From: Devosia sp.
Lineage (GTDB): Bacteria; Pseudomonadota; Alphaproteobacteria; Rhizobiales; Devosiaceae
Assembly (NCBI RefSeq): GCF_025809055.1
Contig: NZ_CP075529.1
Location: 2,219,501 to 2,283,500 of the forward strand
DNA: 64,000 bases
Reading direction: 5' to 3'
Shown: positions 1 to 7,666 of the stretch, in pieces
How positions within the stretch are numbered: the stretch's first letter is position 1
How the letters are laid out: each line of letters begins with the position of its first letter
Notes under the pieces: generated by a model
Told to the model about the DNA's origin: nothing
The model's input: only the letters and a program-made list of their open reading frames with translations
The model's database searches: none
Made by a program: the position numbers and the translations under genes

Positions 1-330
1 ATCTGGGCCGATCCCTATTACAGCGTGCGGGCGGCGGATGATCTCACCACGCTCGCCGATCGGGCCGGCCAGTATGAACTGGTTGAGGGCCGGGTGCTTC
101 TGTCCGAAAAAAGCGGTTCGCGCGTCTATCTCAATTTCGGCCGGTACTGGAAGGAAGACTTCACCGGCGTGATCGAGGCTCCGGCACTGCGTCTGTTTGC
201 TACGGCCGGGCTCAATCCGGAAGACCTGGCTGGGGCTCTGGTGCGCATTCGCGGATGGGTGGACGAACGGGATGGTCCACGCATCGAAATAACCCATCCC
301 GAACAGATCGAGGTTCTGGCACGGCCATGA
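1..330 (+). CDS. Thermonuclease (SNase-like) family protein, C-terminal part
   Basis: The reading frame is open from the first base, so the gene starts left of the window and only the last 109 residues are seen. They begin IWADPYYSV and contain LVEGRVLLSEKSGSRVYLNF followed by a W-K-E-D-F stretch. From memory this resembles the nucleic-acid-binding OB-like tail that follows the nuclease core in alphaproteobacterial SNase-like proteins. The catalytic core itself is outside the window, so activity cannot be judged. A GTG at 25 is a possible internal start but would remove the conserved WADPYY stretch. The stop overlaps the start of the next gene (ATGA), so the two are probably co-translated. 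Confidence 0.6.
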   Translation: MWADPYYSVRAADDLTTLADRAGQYELVEGRVLLSEKSGSRVYLNFGRYWKEDFTGVIEAPALRLFATAGLNPEDLAGALVRIRGWVDERDGPRIEITHPEQIEVLARP

Positions 331-1805
331 GCGCGCTTCCCGGCAAAAAAGCCCTGCGCATCGGAATCATCGCAGCGAGCCTCATCGCGCTCGCCGCCTG
401 TTCGTCGATGACCGGTTCCAATATCAGCGTCGGCCGCACTGGCGACAATCCCGCGCCCAAGGTGGTTCCCGAGGGCACGAGCCCGGACGACGCCGTCATT
501 GGCCGGCGTGAGCATCCGCGCATCATCGCAGCCTATGGCGGGGTCTATGAAGACCGCCAGGCCGAGATCATGGTGGCCCGCATTGTCGGCCGCCTGCTCG
601 CCGCCGCCAATCAGCCCAACGCCCAGTTCCAGGTCACCATCCTCGACACCTCCGAGGTCAATGCCTTCGCCCTTCCCGGCGGCTATATCTATGTGACACG
701 CGGCATCCTGGCGCTGGCGTCCGATACCAGTGAACTGGCCGCCGTGCTGGCGCATGAAATTGCCCACGTCACCCTGCGCCACGCCCGCGCCCGCACCGAC
801 AAGACGCGCACCACTCAGATCGTCGATCGCGTCATCACCGGCATTTTCGGCGGCGACACCTCGACCGACGCTACCGCCAACCGCACCCGCGAATCGCTGG
901 CCGCCTTCGGCCAGGGCCAGGAACTGGAAGCGGACAAGGAAGGCATCAAATTCGCCGGCAAGGCCGGATACGATCCCCAGGCCGCTGCACGCTTCCTGGG
1001 CGTGATGAGCCGCTTTGCCGCCTTCTCGGCCGGGTCCAGCGCCGGGGACGAAGGCTTTTTGTCATCCCATCCCTCGACGCCCTCGCGCATCGAAACCGCC
1101 ATGGGCACCGCCCGCTCCATGTTTGGCGATGGCCAGGCCGGTGAAACCGACCGCGAAGGCTATCTCGCCGCCATTTCGGGTCTGACCTTCGGCGACAGCC
1201 CGGCCCAGGGCTCCATCGTTGGCCAGCGCTTCATCCATCCGGGATCGAAATTTACCTTCACGGTGCCGCAGGGCTATACGCTGCAAAGCACCCAGAGCGC
1301 CGTGGTCGGCGTGGCCGGCGACGGTGAAGCCGTGCGTTTCGACAGCGCCCAGGTGCAGCCCAACATGACCCTGAGCGATTATCTGCGCTCCGGCTGGATT
1401 GCCGGGCTCAAGGCCGAAACGGTCACGGCCCATCAGTATAACGGCATCGACATGGCCTCGGGCCTGGCCCAGACCGACCAGTGGTTCTTCCGCGTCGCCG
1501 TCATGCGCTTCGAGGGGGAAGTTTATCGCTTCATCTTCGCGGCAAAGTCCGACAGCCAGCGCTTCGCCCAGGGCGCCGATGCCACCATTCGCAGCTTCCG
1601 CCGCACCGAGGCAGCCGACCTCAGCCAGATTCGCAAGCTCTCGATCCGGCTGGTCACGGCCCGTTCCGGCGACACCGCCGATCGGCTGGCGCGCCAGATG
1701 GCCGCGATCCCCGGCGCCACCGAACTCTTCTATATCCTGAATAACCTCTACCCCGGCGATCCGGTCGCCGCCGGCCAGCGCTACAAGGTGGTCAGCCTGC
1801 AATAA
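327..1805 (+). CDS. M48 family metalloprotease, lipoprotein (BepA/YfgC-like)
   Basis: A 492-residue zinc protease predicted to be anchored in the envelope. The N-terminus carries a lipoprotein signal with lipobox LAAC near residue 24. The zinc motif HEIAH is at residues 143-147, followed by the downstream glutamate region EADKEGIKFA that normally supplies the third ligand. The C-terminal 60 residues, around VTARSGDTADRLARQ and YPGDPVAAGQRYKVV, look like a LysM-type fold. I chose the ATG at 327 because it gives the signal peptide and overlaps the upstream stop as ATGA; the frame is open further upstream without a signal. M48 lipoproteins of this type help outer-membrane protein quality control; that role is inferred from the family. 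Confidence 0.85.
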   Translation: MSALPGKKALRIGIIAASLIALAACSSMTGSNISVGRTGDNPAPKVVPEGTSPDDAVIGRREHPRIIAAYGGVYEDRQAEIMVARIVGRLLAAANQPNAQFQVTILDTSEVNAFALPGGYIYVTRGILALASDTSELAAVLAHEIAHVTLRHARARTDKTRTTQIVDRVITGIFGGDTSTDATANRTRESLAAFGQGQELEADKEGIKFAGKAGYDPQAAARFLGVMSRFAAFSAGSSAGDEGFLSSHPSTPSRIETAMGTARSMFGDGQAGETDREGYLAAISGLTFGDSPAQGSIVGQRFIHPGSKFTFTVPQGYTLQSTQSAVVGVAGDGEAVRFDSAQVQPNMTLSDYLRSGWIAGLKAETVTAHQYNGIDMASGLAQTDQWFFRVAVMRFEGEVYRFIFAAKSDSQRFAQGADATIRSFRRTEAADLSQIRKLSIRLVTARSGDTADRLARQMAAIPGATELFYILNNLYPGDPVAAGQRYKVVSLQ

Positions 1806-1814
1806 CGGGCGGCA

Positions 1815-2021
1815 TCACTCCGAAGCCGAAAGCGTGTCGAGCTGCGTCTCGATGACATCGGCCGCCCCACCGGCGCCAACGCCGAACAGGTCGATGATGG
1901 TATTGCCCAGAACGGTGAAGGACGCGATCAGCGCGACCGCGATCATGGCGGCTAAAAGCCCATATTCGATCGCCGTGGCGCCAGATTCGTCCCGGCCGAA
2001 CCGCTTCAGGATTTCCACCAT
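1815..2021 (-). CDS. Flp/Fap-type IVb pilin, orphan
   Basis: A 68-residue prepilin-like protein. A short charged leader (about 15 residues, ending DESG) precedes ATAIEYGLLAAMIAVALIAS, the classic Flp start: processing after Gly, Glu at mature position 5 followed by Tyr, then a long hydrophobic helix. ATG at 2021 follows a G-rich stretch that can serve as ribosome binding site; a GTG two codons upstream is an alternative. The gene lies 21 bp downstream of mutT on the same strand. No cpa/tad assembly genes and no prepilin peptidase are in the window, so the protein would depend on machinery encoded elsewhere. Confidence 0.85.
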   Translation of the reverse strand: MVEILKRFGRDESGATAIEYGLLAAMIAVALIASFTVLGNTIIDLFGVGAGGAADVIETQLDTLSASE

Positions 2022-2042
2022 GGCCACCCCCGTCCTGGCTCC

Positions 2043-2453
2043 TCAGAGCAGATCGCACAGAGCCGCGATCAGCGGCTCGTCGGCCGGTGGCATCGGATAG
2101 TCGCGCAGGGCCTGAGGCCGCACCCATTTGAGGGCAGCATGCTCACGCGCCTGCGGCGTCCCCTGCCACTTGCGACAGACGTAAAGTGGCATCAACAGGT
2201 GAATGCTTTCGTAAGAATGACTGGCGAAGGTGAGTGGTGCGAGGCACGCCTGCTTGGTCTCGATTCCCAGCTCTTCCTGTAATTCGCGGATAAGCGCATC
2301 CTCTGGCGTTTCGCCTGTCTCGAGCTTGCCGCCCGGAAATTCCCACAGGCCCGCCAGTGACTTGCCCTCAGGGCGTTGGGCAATCAGCACCCGCCGGTCG
2401 GCATCGACCAGGGCGCAGGCGACCACGAGAAGAATGGGTTTGTCGCTCATCAT
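2043..2453 (-). CDS. mutT: (Deoxy)nucleoside triphosphate pyrophosphohydrolase, MutT/Nudix
   Basis: A 136-residue Nudix hydrolase. The Nudix box is complete at residues 41-64 (GGKLETGETPEDALIRE then LQEELGI), giving the G-x5-E-x7-REUxEExGU signature that binds the catalytic metals. WEFPGG just before it is typical of MutT proteins that clear 8-oxo-dGTP from the nucleotide pool. Length matches the MutT family. The start codon overlaps the stop of the upstream GNAT gene (ATGA), so translation is probably coupled within an argJ-GNAT-mutT operon, an order I recall from other Hyphomicrobiales. Substrate preference is inferred from similarity. Confidence 0.9.
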   Translation of the reverse strand: MMSDKPILLVVACALVDADRRVLIAQRPEGKSLAGLWEFPGGKLETGETPEDALIRELQEELGIETKQACLAPLTFASHSYESIHLLMPLYVCRKWQGTPQAREHAALKWVRPQALRDYPMPPADEPLIAALCDLL

Positions 2454-3199
2454 GCCTCTTTCGGGATGCGGTATGAGTAGTCGTACTGATGGGTATAGCC
2501 CAGGGACTGGTAGAGGGCCTTGCCGGCGGGGTTGTCGGCCTGGACATTGAGCGCCGCGATCCTGGCGCCGGCGCCATGGGCCCAGGCGTGAATGGTCCGC
2601 ATCATGGCGGCGCCGAGCCCCTGCCGGCGATGTGCGGCGCTCGTGATGACATTGCCGGTCAGCACGATGCCATCGGCAATGGCAGCCAGCCCCGCCGCGA
2701 CCGGCACACCCTGGCGATAGACCACGACACCCGCCGCAGGCACCGCCATGGCCGCCAGCAGCGCCGCCATGCGATCCATGGTCCGCTGGTCATGACCCTG
2801 CAGAGCCTGTTGTGCCGCAAGGAATTGACCATCGAGCAAAGGCGTCACTTCTGCCTCCGGGTCCGCCTCCGGACGGGCCGCAAGCGGCATGGCATAGAGA
2901 TGGCTCAAGTCGATGCTTTGCCAGTTCCGCCGGTCCAGTTCTGCCGTCAGGCCCGCGCTTTCCAGGGGTGTCGTGCGCACCACCGGAGGCACGCCGCGCG
3001 CGATGAACCAGGCGACCGCCGCATCGAGCCGGGCGGCGCAACCGGCCCCGTCGTCAGCCGCAAAACACTGCAGCGAATTGGCGCGCTTGGTATAGCCATT
3101 GGCAGCGCGGCGAACCCAGTGCCCATCCCAATCGATGTCGATGCCGGGCCAGGCCAAAAGCCCGGCTCTCTCGAAGGCTTCCACATCGGGCAGGGACAC
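2450..3199 (-). CDS. GNAT family N-acetyltransferase
   Basis: A 249-residue protein whose C-terminal half has the GNAT acetyl-CoA-binding motif A (HRRQGLGAAMMRTI) followed by LNVQADNPAGKALYQSLGY, the usual end of the fold. The N-terminal half is less conserved but contains WPGIDIDWDGHW and an R-A-A-N-G-Y-T-K-R-A-N-S-L motif seen in the family often annotated next to argJ in rhizobia. The start is GTG at 3199, two bases after the argJ stop; the end overlaps mutT by 4 bp. The acceptor substrate cannot be told from sequence. Its place between argJ and mutT suggests a housekeeping role, but this is only context. Confidence 0.85.
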   Translation of the reverse strand: MSLPDVEAFERAGLLAWPGIDIDWDGHWVRRAANGYTKRANSLQCFAADDGAGCAARLDAAVAWFIARGVPPVVRTTPLESAGLTAELDRRNWQSIDLSHLYAMPLAARPEADPEAEVTPLLDGQFLAAQQALQGHDQRTMDRMAALLAAMAVPAAGVVVYRQGVPVAAGLAAIADGIVLTGNVITSAAHRRQGLGAAMMRTIHAWAHGAGARIAALNVQADNPAGKALYQSLGYTHQYDYSYRIPKEA

Positions 3200-3201
3200 A
3201 A

Positions 3202-4437
3202 TTAACTCCGGTAGTCGCCGTTGATCTCGATATAGCCGTGGGTGAGGTCACAGGTATAGACGCTGGCCCTGCCCTCCCCCAGCCCAAGGCTGACCGTGAC
3301 TTCGAGGTCCTCGCCCTTCATATAGGCGCTGGTCGCCGCCTCGTCATATCCGTGGGCGCGCTCGCCATCCTTGGCCACGAGCAGATCGCCGAAGCGGATG
3401 GCGAGCTTGTCGCGGTCTGCCGGCTCACCGGCCTTGCCGACGGCCATGACCACCCGGCCCCAATTGGCGTCTTCACCGGCAATGGCCGTCTTGACCAGGG
3501 GCGAGTCGGCAATGGCCTTGGCGATGCGGAAGGCCGATTGATCGGTCGTGGCGCCCTCGACATTGACCGTGACCTGCTTGGTGGCGCCTTCCCCATCGCG
3601 CACCACCAGGATAGCGAGGTCGAACAGCACATCCGAAAGCGCCGCGCCGAACACTTCGGCGCGCGGATCATCCATGCTGGTGATCGGATCGACCCCTGCC
3701 TTGCCCGTAGCAAAGGCCAGCAGCGTGTCGGAGGTCGAAGTATCGCTGTCGACGGTAATGGCATTGAAACTCGTCTGCACATGGCGCGCGAGCAGGCTCT
3801 GCAGCACATCGGCAGCGATCGGCATGTCGGTAACGACAAAGCTCAGCATGGTCGCCATGTCGGGCGCGATCATCCCCGAACCCTTGGCGATGCCGTTGAT
3901 GATCACCTCTACCCCGTCAATCTCCAGCACCGCGCCGGAGAGCTTGGGATAGGTGTCGGTGGTCATGATCGCCTTGGCCGGCTCGATCCAGGGGCCATCC
4001 GCCAGCCTTGCGGCGCATTGGTCCAGCACACCGGAAAACTTGTTGGCGTCGAGCGGTTCGCCGATGACCCCGGTCGATGCCAGGAAAATGTCCGATCCCG
4101 CGCAGCCCAGCGCCCTGGCCGCGATCTCGGCGGTCATTTCGACGCTCTGGCGCCCCTTGACCCCGGTAAAGGCATTGGCATTGCCCGAATTGACGACCAG
4201 CCCGCGCGCCTTGCCGCCCGGCAGGTTGGCGCGGCACCAGTCGACCGCCGCCGAGGAGCATTTCGACTTTGTCAGCACGCCCGCCGCCGCCGTGCCCTCG
4301 TCAAAGGCCATGAGCAGCACATCGGTGCGGTTCTTGTACTTGATCCCGGCTTCGGCCGTGGCGAAGCGGACCCCCCGGACCGGCGGCAGGTCGGGATAGG
4401 TTTTCGGAGCGAGCGGAGAAACGGGATGAGCGGCCAT
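3202..4437 (-). CDS. argJ: Bifunctional glutamate N-acetyltransferase / amino-acid acetyltransferase (ornithine acetyltransferase)
   Basis: ArgJ moves the acetyl group from N-acetylornithine to glutamate, recycling acetyl groups in arginine synthesis. It is made as one chain of 411 residues that cuts itself before a threonine. The cleavage/nucleophile site ATML is present with Thr196 (APDMATMLSF). Other family motifs visible are NSGNANAFTG, STGVIGEPL, and the C-terminal EDANWGRVVMAVGKAG. I start at ATG 4437, preceded by AAGG; the frame extends 7 codons to a TTG. First gene of the leftward argJ-GNAT-mutT-flp run. Whether the enzyme is mono- or bifunctional is not decidable by eye. Confidence 0.95.
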   Translation of the reverse strand: MAAHPVSPLAPKTYPDLPPVRGVRFATAEAGIKYKNRTDVLLMAFDEGTAAAGVLTKSKCSSAAVDWCRANLPGGKARGLVVNSGNANAFTGVKGRQSVEMTAEIAARALGCAGSDIFLASTGVIGEPLDANKFSGVLDQCAARLADGPWIEPAKAIMTTDTYPKLSGAVLEIDGVEVIINGIAKGSGMIAPDMATMLSFVVTDMPIAADVLQSLLARHVQTSFNAITVDSDTSTSDTLLAFATGKAGVDPITSMDDPRAEVFGAALSDVLFDLAILVVRDGEGATKQVTVNVEGATTDQSAFRIAKAIADSPLVKTAIAGEDANWGRVVMAVGKAGEPADRDKLAIRFGDLLVAKDGERAHGYDEAATSAYMKGEDLEVTVSLGLGEGRASVYTCDLTHGYIEINGDYRS

Positions 4438-4587
4438 GGAACAACCTTGCGCAAGCAAATCAGGTGGTAAGACGGGTGTGCCCCAAAGCTATGGCAGGTG
4501 CAAGGCAGGACCGTGCCAGAGACTTCTCCAATGACCACCATGCATTACCCGTCGGAGGCCATGACCTTCCGACGGGCAGCACGAGTG

Positions 4588-5574
4588 TTATTCCTGCACG
4601 ATATCGCGATTGAGATCGTCGCGCACCAGAACGGCGGCAATCTGGTCGAGGCCGTTTTCGATCTTACCCCATGAAATGCCAACCATAAGGGCTCCGTCCA
4701 GCCCGAAGATCTGGTTGGCCTTGGCTACTTCGAGATGCTGTACCAAGGGCTTGGCCTTGAAGATTTCATGATTGTTGGTGCCACCGTCCCCCGCCACGTC
4801 ATTGTCGTAGTGCAGGTGGAACATCACGTCGGCGTCATGGGCTTCCACGACTTCCCATGAGCGGTCTGTCAAGCCACCGATATTCTCGGCCAGTTCCGCA
4901 TCAGGGCGGATGATCGGCAGCAGACGCAGAATCGCACCAGTCACGCCATCGGGTGATTGGATCTCGAAGACGTCAGGATTGCGCTCTTCCCAGAATTTAA
5001 CGATCGAAACCGTGGTGTGGTCTAGTTGGTCGCCAAGTTGTTCGCGCACGCCGGCCGCCTTGGCTTCGAGAGCAGCGCGTTTTTCCAGGGCCAGATCGGT
5101 CTTGTTGACGAGGTCGGCATATTGCATCAGGGCATCCTCGACCGGCTGGCCGAAATTGTCGATCAGCACCACAGGGGCGATGAGCGCCAGTTTTTCGGCC
5201 ATTTCGAGATCATTGGCCTGAGAGACGATGAGGTCCGGATCGAGGGCGGCAACCGCCTCGGCGTCGATGGTCTCATCATCGGCGAGCCAGAAGACGCTGG
5301 ATGTGTCATAGCCCTGAGTGCGACCAAAGACCTTGTTGCCGTGGTGGTCGATCTTTCCGGCGCTGCCGACCGGCGTCACGCCCAGTTCGAGCAGGGCCAG
5401 CATGACGTTTTGGTCTGACAGTGTCACAATGCGCTGCGGGTCTTGGGGAATACAGGTATCGCCGCCGACATGGCTGAACAGGCGGAACCCAGTCTCGCAG
5501 GTCTGCTGGGCAAGTGATGGCGTTGCGGCAGCCATGGCCAGCCCGAGCACCAGCGTGGAGAAAACAAGCTTCAT
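4588..5574 (-). CDS. Iron-siderophore-type ABC transporter substrate-binding protein (FhuD/FecB-like)
   Basis: A 328-residue exported binding protein. Signal peptide residues 1-20 (KLVFSTLVLGLAMAAATPSLA, cleavage before QQ). The mature part begins with IPQDPQRIVTLSDQNVMLALLELGVTPVGSAG, the standard opening of class III (helical backbone) binding proteins for siderophores and cobalamin, and continues with DLIVSQ and PVVLIDN strands. The start at 5574 is set by the signal peptide and a GAGG upstream. No permease or ATPase gene is adjacent, so the partner must be elsewhere. A tandem ATGAGTAA repeat overlaps the putative promoter. The ligand is inferred only from fold. Confidence 0.85.
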   Translation of the reverse strand: MKLVFSTLVLGLAMAAATPSLAQQTCETGFRLFSHVGGDTCIPQDPQRIVTLSDQNVMLALLELGVTPVGSAGKIDHHGNKVFGRTQGYDTSSVFWLADDETIDAEAVAALDPDLIVSQANDLEMAEKLALIAPVVLIDNFGQPVEDALMQYADLVNKTDLALEKRAALEAKAAGVREQLGDQLDHTTVSIVKFWEERNPDVFEIQSPDGVTGAILRLLPIIRPDAELAENIGGLTDRSWEVVEAHDADVMFHLHYDNDVAGDGGTNNHEIFKAKPLVQHLEVAKANQIFGLDGALMVGISWGKIENGLDQIAAVLVRDDLNRDIVQE

Positions 5575-5623
5575 CGGACATCCTCGAATTTTGGGCCGGT
5601 CTGCCGACCCTTCGGAATAATCC

Positions 5624-5646
5624 TTACTCATTTACTCATGTTTATA
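5624..5646 (-). promoter_or_regulatory. Candidate promoter/operator of the siderophore-binding-protein gene
   Basis: On the minus strand a TATAAA (5641-5646) that could act as a -10 is followed directly by two perfect tandem copies of ATGAGTAA (5624-5639), where the transcript would begin. No good -35 is seen 16-18 bp upstream. A tandem octamer at the start point is a plausible repressor site; no known Fur or RirA consensus was recognised. Confidence 0.35.
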
Positions 5647-5670
5647 GCAAGACGACCTGAGCGATAATTT

Positions 5671-5716
5671 CCTGCCCGGAAGGAATTGGCATTCCCGCCC
5701 CTGTGACCCGGGCAGG
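5671..5716 (-). other. Nested inverted repeat downstream of the small membrane gene
   Basis: CCTGCCCGG (5671-5679) is the exact reverse complement of CCGGGCAGG (5708-5716), with an inner GGAAT/ATTCC hairpin between. It lies just after the stop of the leftward 76-residue gene. No T-tract follows, so termination is uncertain. Confidence 0.4.
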
Positions 5717-5721
5717 GCGTG

Positions 5722-5952
5722 TCAGGCTGCGCCCTTCTTGACCCCGGCAATGAAGCGCCCGAAGCGCGTGGTGATGGTCGGCACGACAAAGAACACGATC
5801 GTGCTCGCCACCATGGGCACGATGATGAAGCTGCGCTGCCAGAATTCCCATCCGGGGGTCATGGTGCTGACCAGGAAGGCATAGCCGACCACGATCGGAT
5901 AGACGGCAAGGCTCATCAGCAGGGACATGCGGGCGCGGGAAGAGTAGGACAT
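5722..5952 (-). CDS. Small two-helix membrane protein, unknown function
   Basis: A 76-residue protein with two hydrophobic segments (about residues 10-32 and 42-60) joined by a short loop TMTPGWEFWQ, with basic ends, and a charged C-terminus GVKKGAA. I recognise no family beyond small DUF2798-like two-helix proteins, which this could be. ATG at 5952 follows AGAGG. It is divergently transcribed from a TetR regulator, and its promoter contains the two TetR-type operators, so it is very likely the repressed target. Such pairs often respond to a small toxic or hydrophobic compound; here that is inference. Confidence 0.7.
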   Translation of the reverse strand: MSYSSRARMSLLMSLAVYPIVVGYAFLVSTMTPGWEFWQRSFIIVPMVASTIVFFVVPTITTRFGRFIAGVKKGAA

Positions 5953-5964
5953 GACGACCTCTAT

Positions 5965-5981
5965 CGAAACGGTACGTTCCG
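5965..5981. promoter_or_regulatory. TetR-type operator, site 1
   Basis: CGAAACG-GTA-CGTTCCG is an inverted repeat with one mismatch and a 3-base centre. It covers the expected transcription start of the leftward gene. Its centre is 25 bp from that of site 2, which has the same half-site. Confidence 0.7.
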
Positions 5982-5982
5982 T

Positions 5983-6011
5983 TATATATCGAAACGAGCC
6001 GTTTCGTTCAA
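5983..6011 (-). promoter_or_regulatory. Promoter of the small membrane protein gene
   Basis: On the minus strand TTGAAC (6006-6011) and TATATA (5983-5988) are separated by exactly 17 bases, which fits a housekeeping sigma promoter firing toward the gene at 5952. Operator site 2 fills the spacer and site 1 sits at the start point, the standard geometry for repression by steric exclusion. Confidence 0.6.
5990..6006. promoter_or_regulatory. TetR-type operator, site 2 (perfect palindrome)
   Basis: CGAAACG-AGC-CGTTTCG is a perfect 7+3+7 inverted repeat of the AAACG-N3-CGTTT type bound by many TetR/AcrR regulators. It lies 44 bp upstream of the tetR start and inside the divergent promoter. Confidence 0.8.
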
Positions 6012-6049
6012 GGCTTTTCTTTCACCCTGTTTTTGTCGATAGTGCGCCT

Positions 6050-6667
6050 ATGACGCTTCGCCCGGACACCACAGATGACAGCGCCCGCCGATCCATCGGC
6101 GCCCGGCGCAATCCCGCCAGCCAGGAGGCTATTCTGGATGCGGCCGAGGCACTGCTGGAGGAAAGCGGCATTGCCGGATTTTCCATCGAGGCCGTGGCGC
6201 GCCGGGCCCGGGCCGGCAAGCCGACCATCTATCGCTGGTGGCCGAACCGCACGCTGCTGATGCTCGATGTCTATCGCCGCTTCAAGAATGCCCGGGCCTT
6301 TCCCGATACCGGCTCGCTGCGCGGCGACCTCGTCGCCTTTCTCGAAACGCATTTGCTCGGCTTCTGGCAGAACCGGCTGTGTGGCACGGTCTATCGCGCG
6401 GTGATTGCCGAGGCGCAGACCGATGCCGATGCGGCCGCGGCGCTCCATGCCTATCAGGCAGAACGGAAACAGACCGCGATGGTCTTTGTCGACCGCGCCA
6501 AGGCGCGTGGCGAGATTGCCGAACATGCCGACGGCGCCATCATCATCGATTTGACCGTCTCGTTCGCCTGGCATCACCTGTTGCTCAATCAGGTGGATTC
6601 GGCGCTGGCCTCCGTGCCCACGGTCGTCAGCGCCATCCTGGCCGGCGTTCCAGGCTACCGCCCATAA
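6050..6667 (+). CDS. TetR/AcrR family transcriptional regulator
   Basis: A 205-residue repressor. The N-terminal DNA-binding domain is clear: ASQEAILDAAEALLEESGIAGFSIEAVARRARAG with the recognition helix region KPTIYRWWPNRTLLM at residues 57-71. The C-terminal half is the variable ligand-binding domain, helical, with no cysteine or metal motif that reveals the inducer. I start at ATG 6050; a start at 5951 would place both operators inside the gene and adds residues unlike the family. It is divergent from the small membrane gene and probably represses both that gene and itself. A strong hairpin terminator follows the stop. Confidence 0.88.
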   Translation: MTLRPDTTDDSARRSIGARRNPASQEAILDAAEALLEESGIAGFSIEAVARRARAGKPTIYRWWPNRTLLMLDVYRRFKNARAFPDTGSLRGDLVAFLETHLLGFWQNRLCGTVYRAVIAEAQTDADAAAALHAYQAERKQTAMVFVDRAKARGEIAEHADGAIIIDLTVSFAWHHLLLNQVDSALASVPTVVSAILAGVPGYRP

Positions 6668-6668
6668 A

Positions 6669-6695
6669 AAAGGCCCGGCGCTGTGCCGGGCCTTT
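6669..6695. terminator. Bidirectional rho-independent terminator between tetR and the parvulin gene
   Basis: AAAGGCCCGGC (6669-6679) and GCCGGGCCTTT (6685-6695) form a perfect 11-bp stem with loop GCTGT. The A-rich left flank and T-rich right end suit termination of the two convergent genes in both directions. Confidence 0.85.
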
Positions 6696-6712
6696 GCTCG
6701 ATCGTTTCGCGC

Positions 6713-7666
6713 CTATTGCGCTGCGGGTTCAGCCGCCTCTTCGGCCGCGCCGTCCTCGGCCTCAACGGCTTCCTCGGCGGCAGCGCCGGCCTGTTCCTGG
6801 GCATCCATGGCCGCCTTGAGCGCGGGGTCGGTTACCTCGACAGTGGTCTTGGCCATGAGCTCATCGACGATGGCCGTGAAATTCTGCATCAGCAACTGCT
6901 GCTGAATCTGCGGCGCCACCTGCTCGAAGGCCGGCGGAGCGGACGGGCGCTTTTCTTCCAGCCGGATCACATGCCAGCCGAACTGGGTCTGGACCGGGTC
7001 GGACACCTGCCCGGGCTCGGTCAGGGCAAAGGCAGCGGTCTCGAAGGGCGCCACCATCATGCCCTGGCCAAAAAATCCGAGATCGCCGCCATTGCTGGCG
7101 CCGGGATCGATCGACTTCTCCTGGGCCAGCGTGGCGAAATCGGCGCCGCCGTCCAGTTCGGCCTTGACCGCCTTGGCCTCTTCCTCGGTCTCGACCAGGA
7201 TGTGGCTGGCGCGGATTTCATCCTCGGGCACGAATTCGGCGGCGAACTTGTCATATTCCGCACGAACGGCCTCTTCGGTCACCGCCGCCACGATGGCATC
7301 GGTGAAATAGGCGCGGCGCAGGGCCCGCTCCTCGAGATATTTCTGCCGCTGGGCGAAGATTTCGGTCTGGTCCATGCCGGCCTCGCGCGCCGCCTGCGAC
7401 ATCACCTTCATGTCGATCAGCACGCGCAGGAGGAAGGCGCGGCGCTCCTCGGCCGGCATCTGCGCCAGGTCCTGCGCCATGTCCTCGGCGGCAAAGCTCA
7501 TGTCGGATTCGGTAATGGCCTCGCCGCCAACCGTGGCCACCACGGCGTCGGAAGCGGCTGCCGTCGTCTCTGCGGTCGTGGCCTCCTGCGCCTGGGCAAG
7601 CGAGGGCACTGCCAGCAGCAGCGCGAGGCCGAGGCTGCGGACGAAACTGATGGGGGCATTGTGCAT
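6713..7666 (-). CDS. Periplasmic parvulin-type peptidyl-prolyl cis-trans isomerase (PpiC/SurA-like)
   Basis: A 317-residue exported foldase. Signal peptide residues 1-26 (ends SLAQA). A helical N-terminal region (about 35-145) contains a SurA-N-like stretch. The parvulin domain spans about 150-245: IRASHILVETEEEAK, FATLAQEKSIDPGASNGGDLGFFGQGMMVAPFE, and FGWHVIRLEEKR, all standard motifs. The C-terminus is low-complexity Ala/Glu. The start at 7666 fits the signal peptide and has AAGGAG upstream; the longer frame does not. Divergent from secA. In rhizobia this gene is normally next to secA and argJ, so a role in folding exported proteins is reasonable. Confidence 0.92.
   Translation of the reverse strand: MHNAPISFVRSLGLALLLAVPSLAQAQEATTAETTAAASDAVVATVGGEAITESDMSFAAEDMAQDLAQMPAEERRAFLLRVLIDMKVMSQAAREAGMDQTEIFAQRQKYLEERALRRAYFTDAIVAAVTEEAVRAEYDKFAAEFVPEDEIRASHILVETEEEAKAVKAELDGGADFATLAQEKSIDPGASNGGDLGFFGQGMMVAPFETAAFALTEPGQVSDPVQTQFGWHVIRLEEKRPSAPPAFEQVAPQIQQQLLMQNFTAIVDELMAKTTVEVTDPALKAAMDAQEQAGAAAEEAVEAEDGAAEEAAEPAAQ

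Noticed and set aside
3238..4470. Plus-strand open frame of 410 codons antisense to argJ
   Set aside because: Shadow of a real gene; no signal, domain or upstream site.
5951..6049. Upstream extension of the TetR gene to an ATG at 5951
   Set aside because: It would put both operator palindromes and the divergent promoter inside the coding region, and the added residues do not resemble the family.
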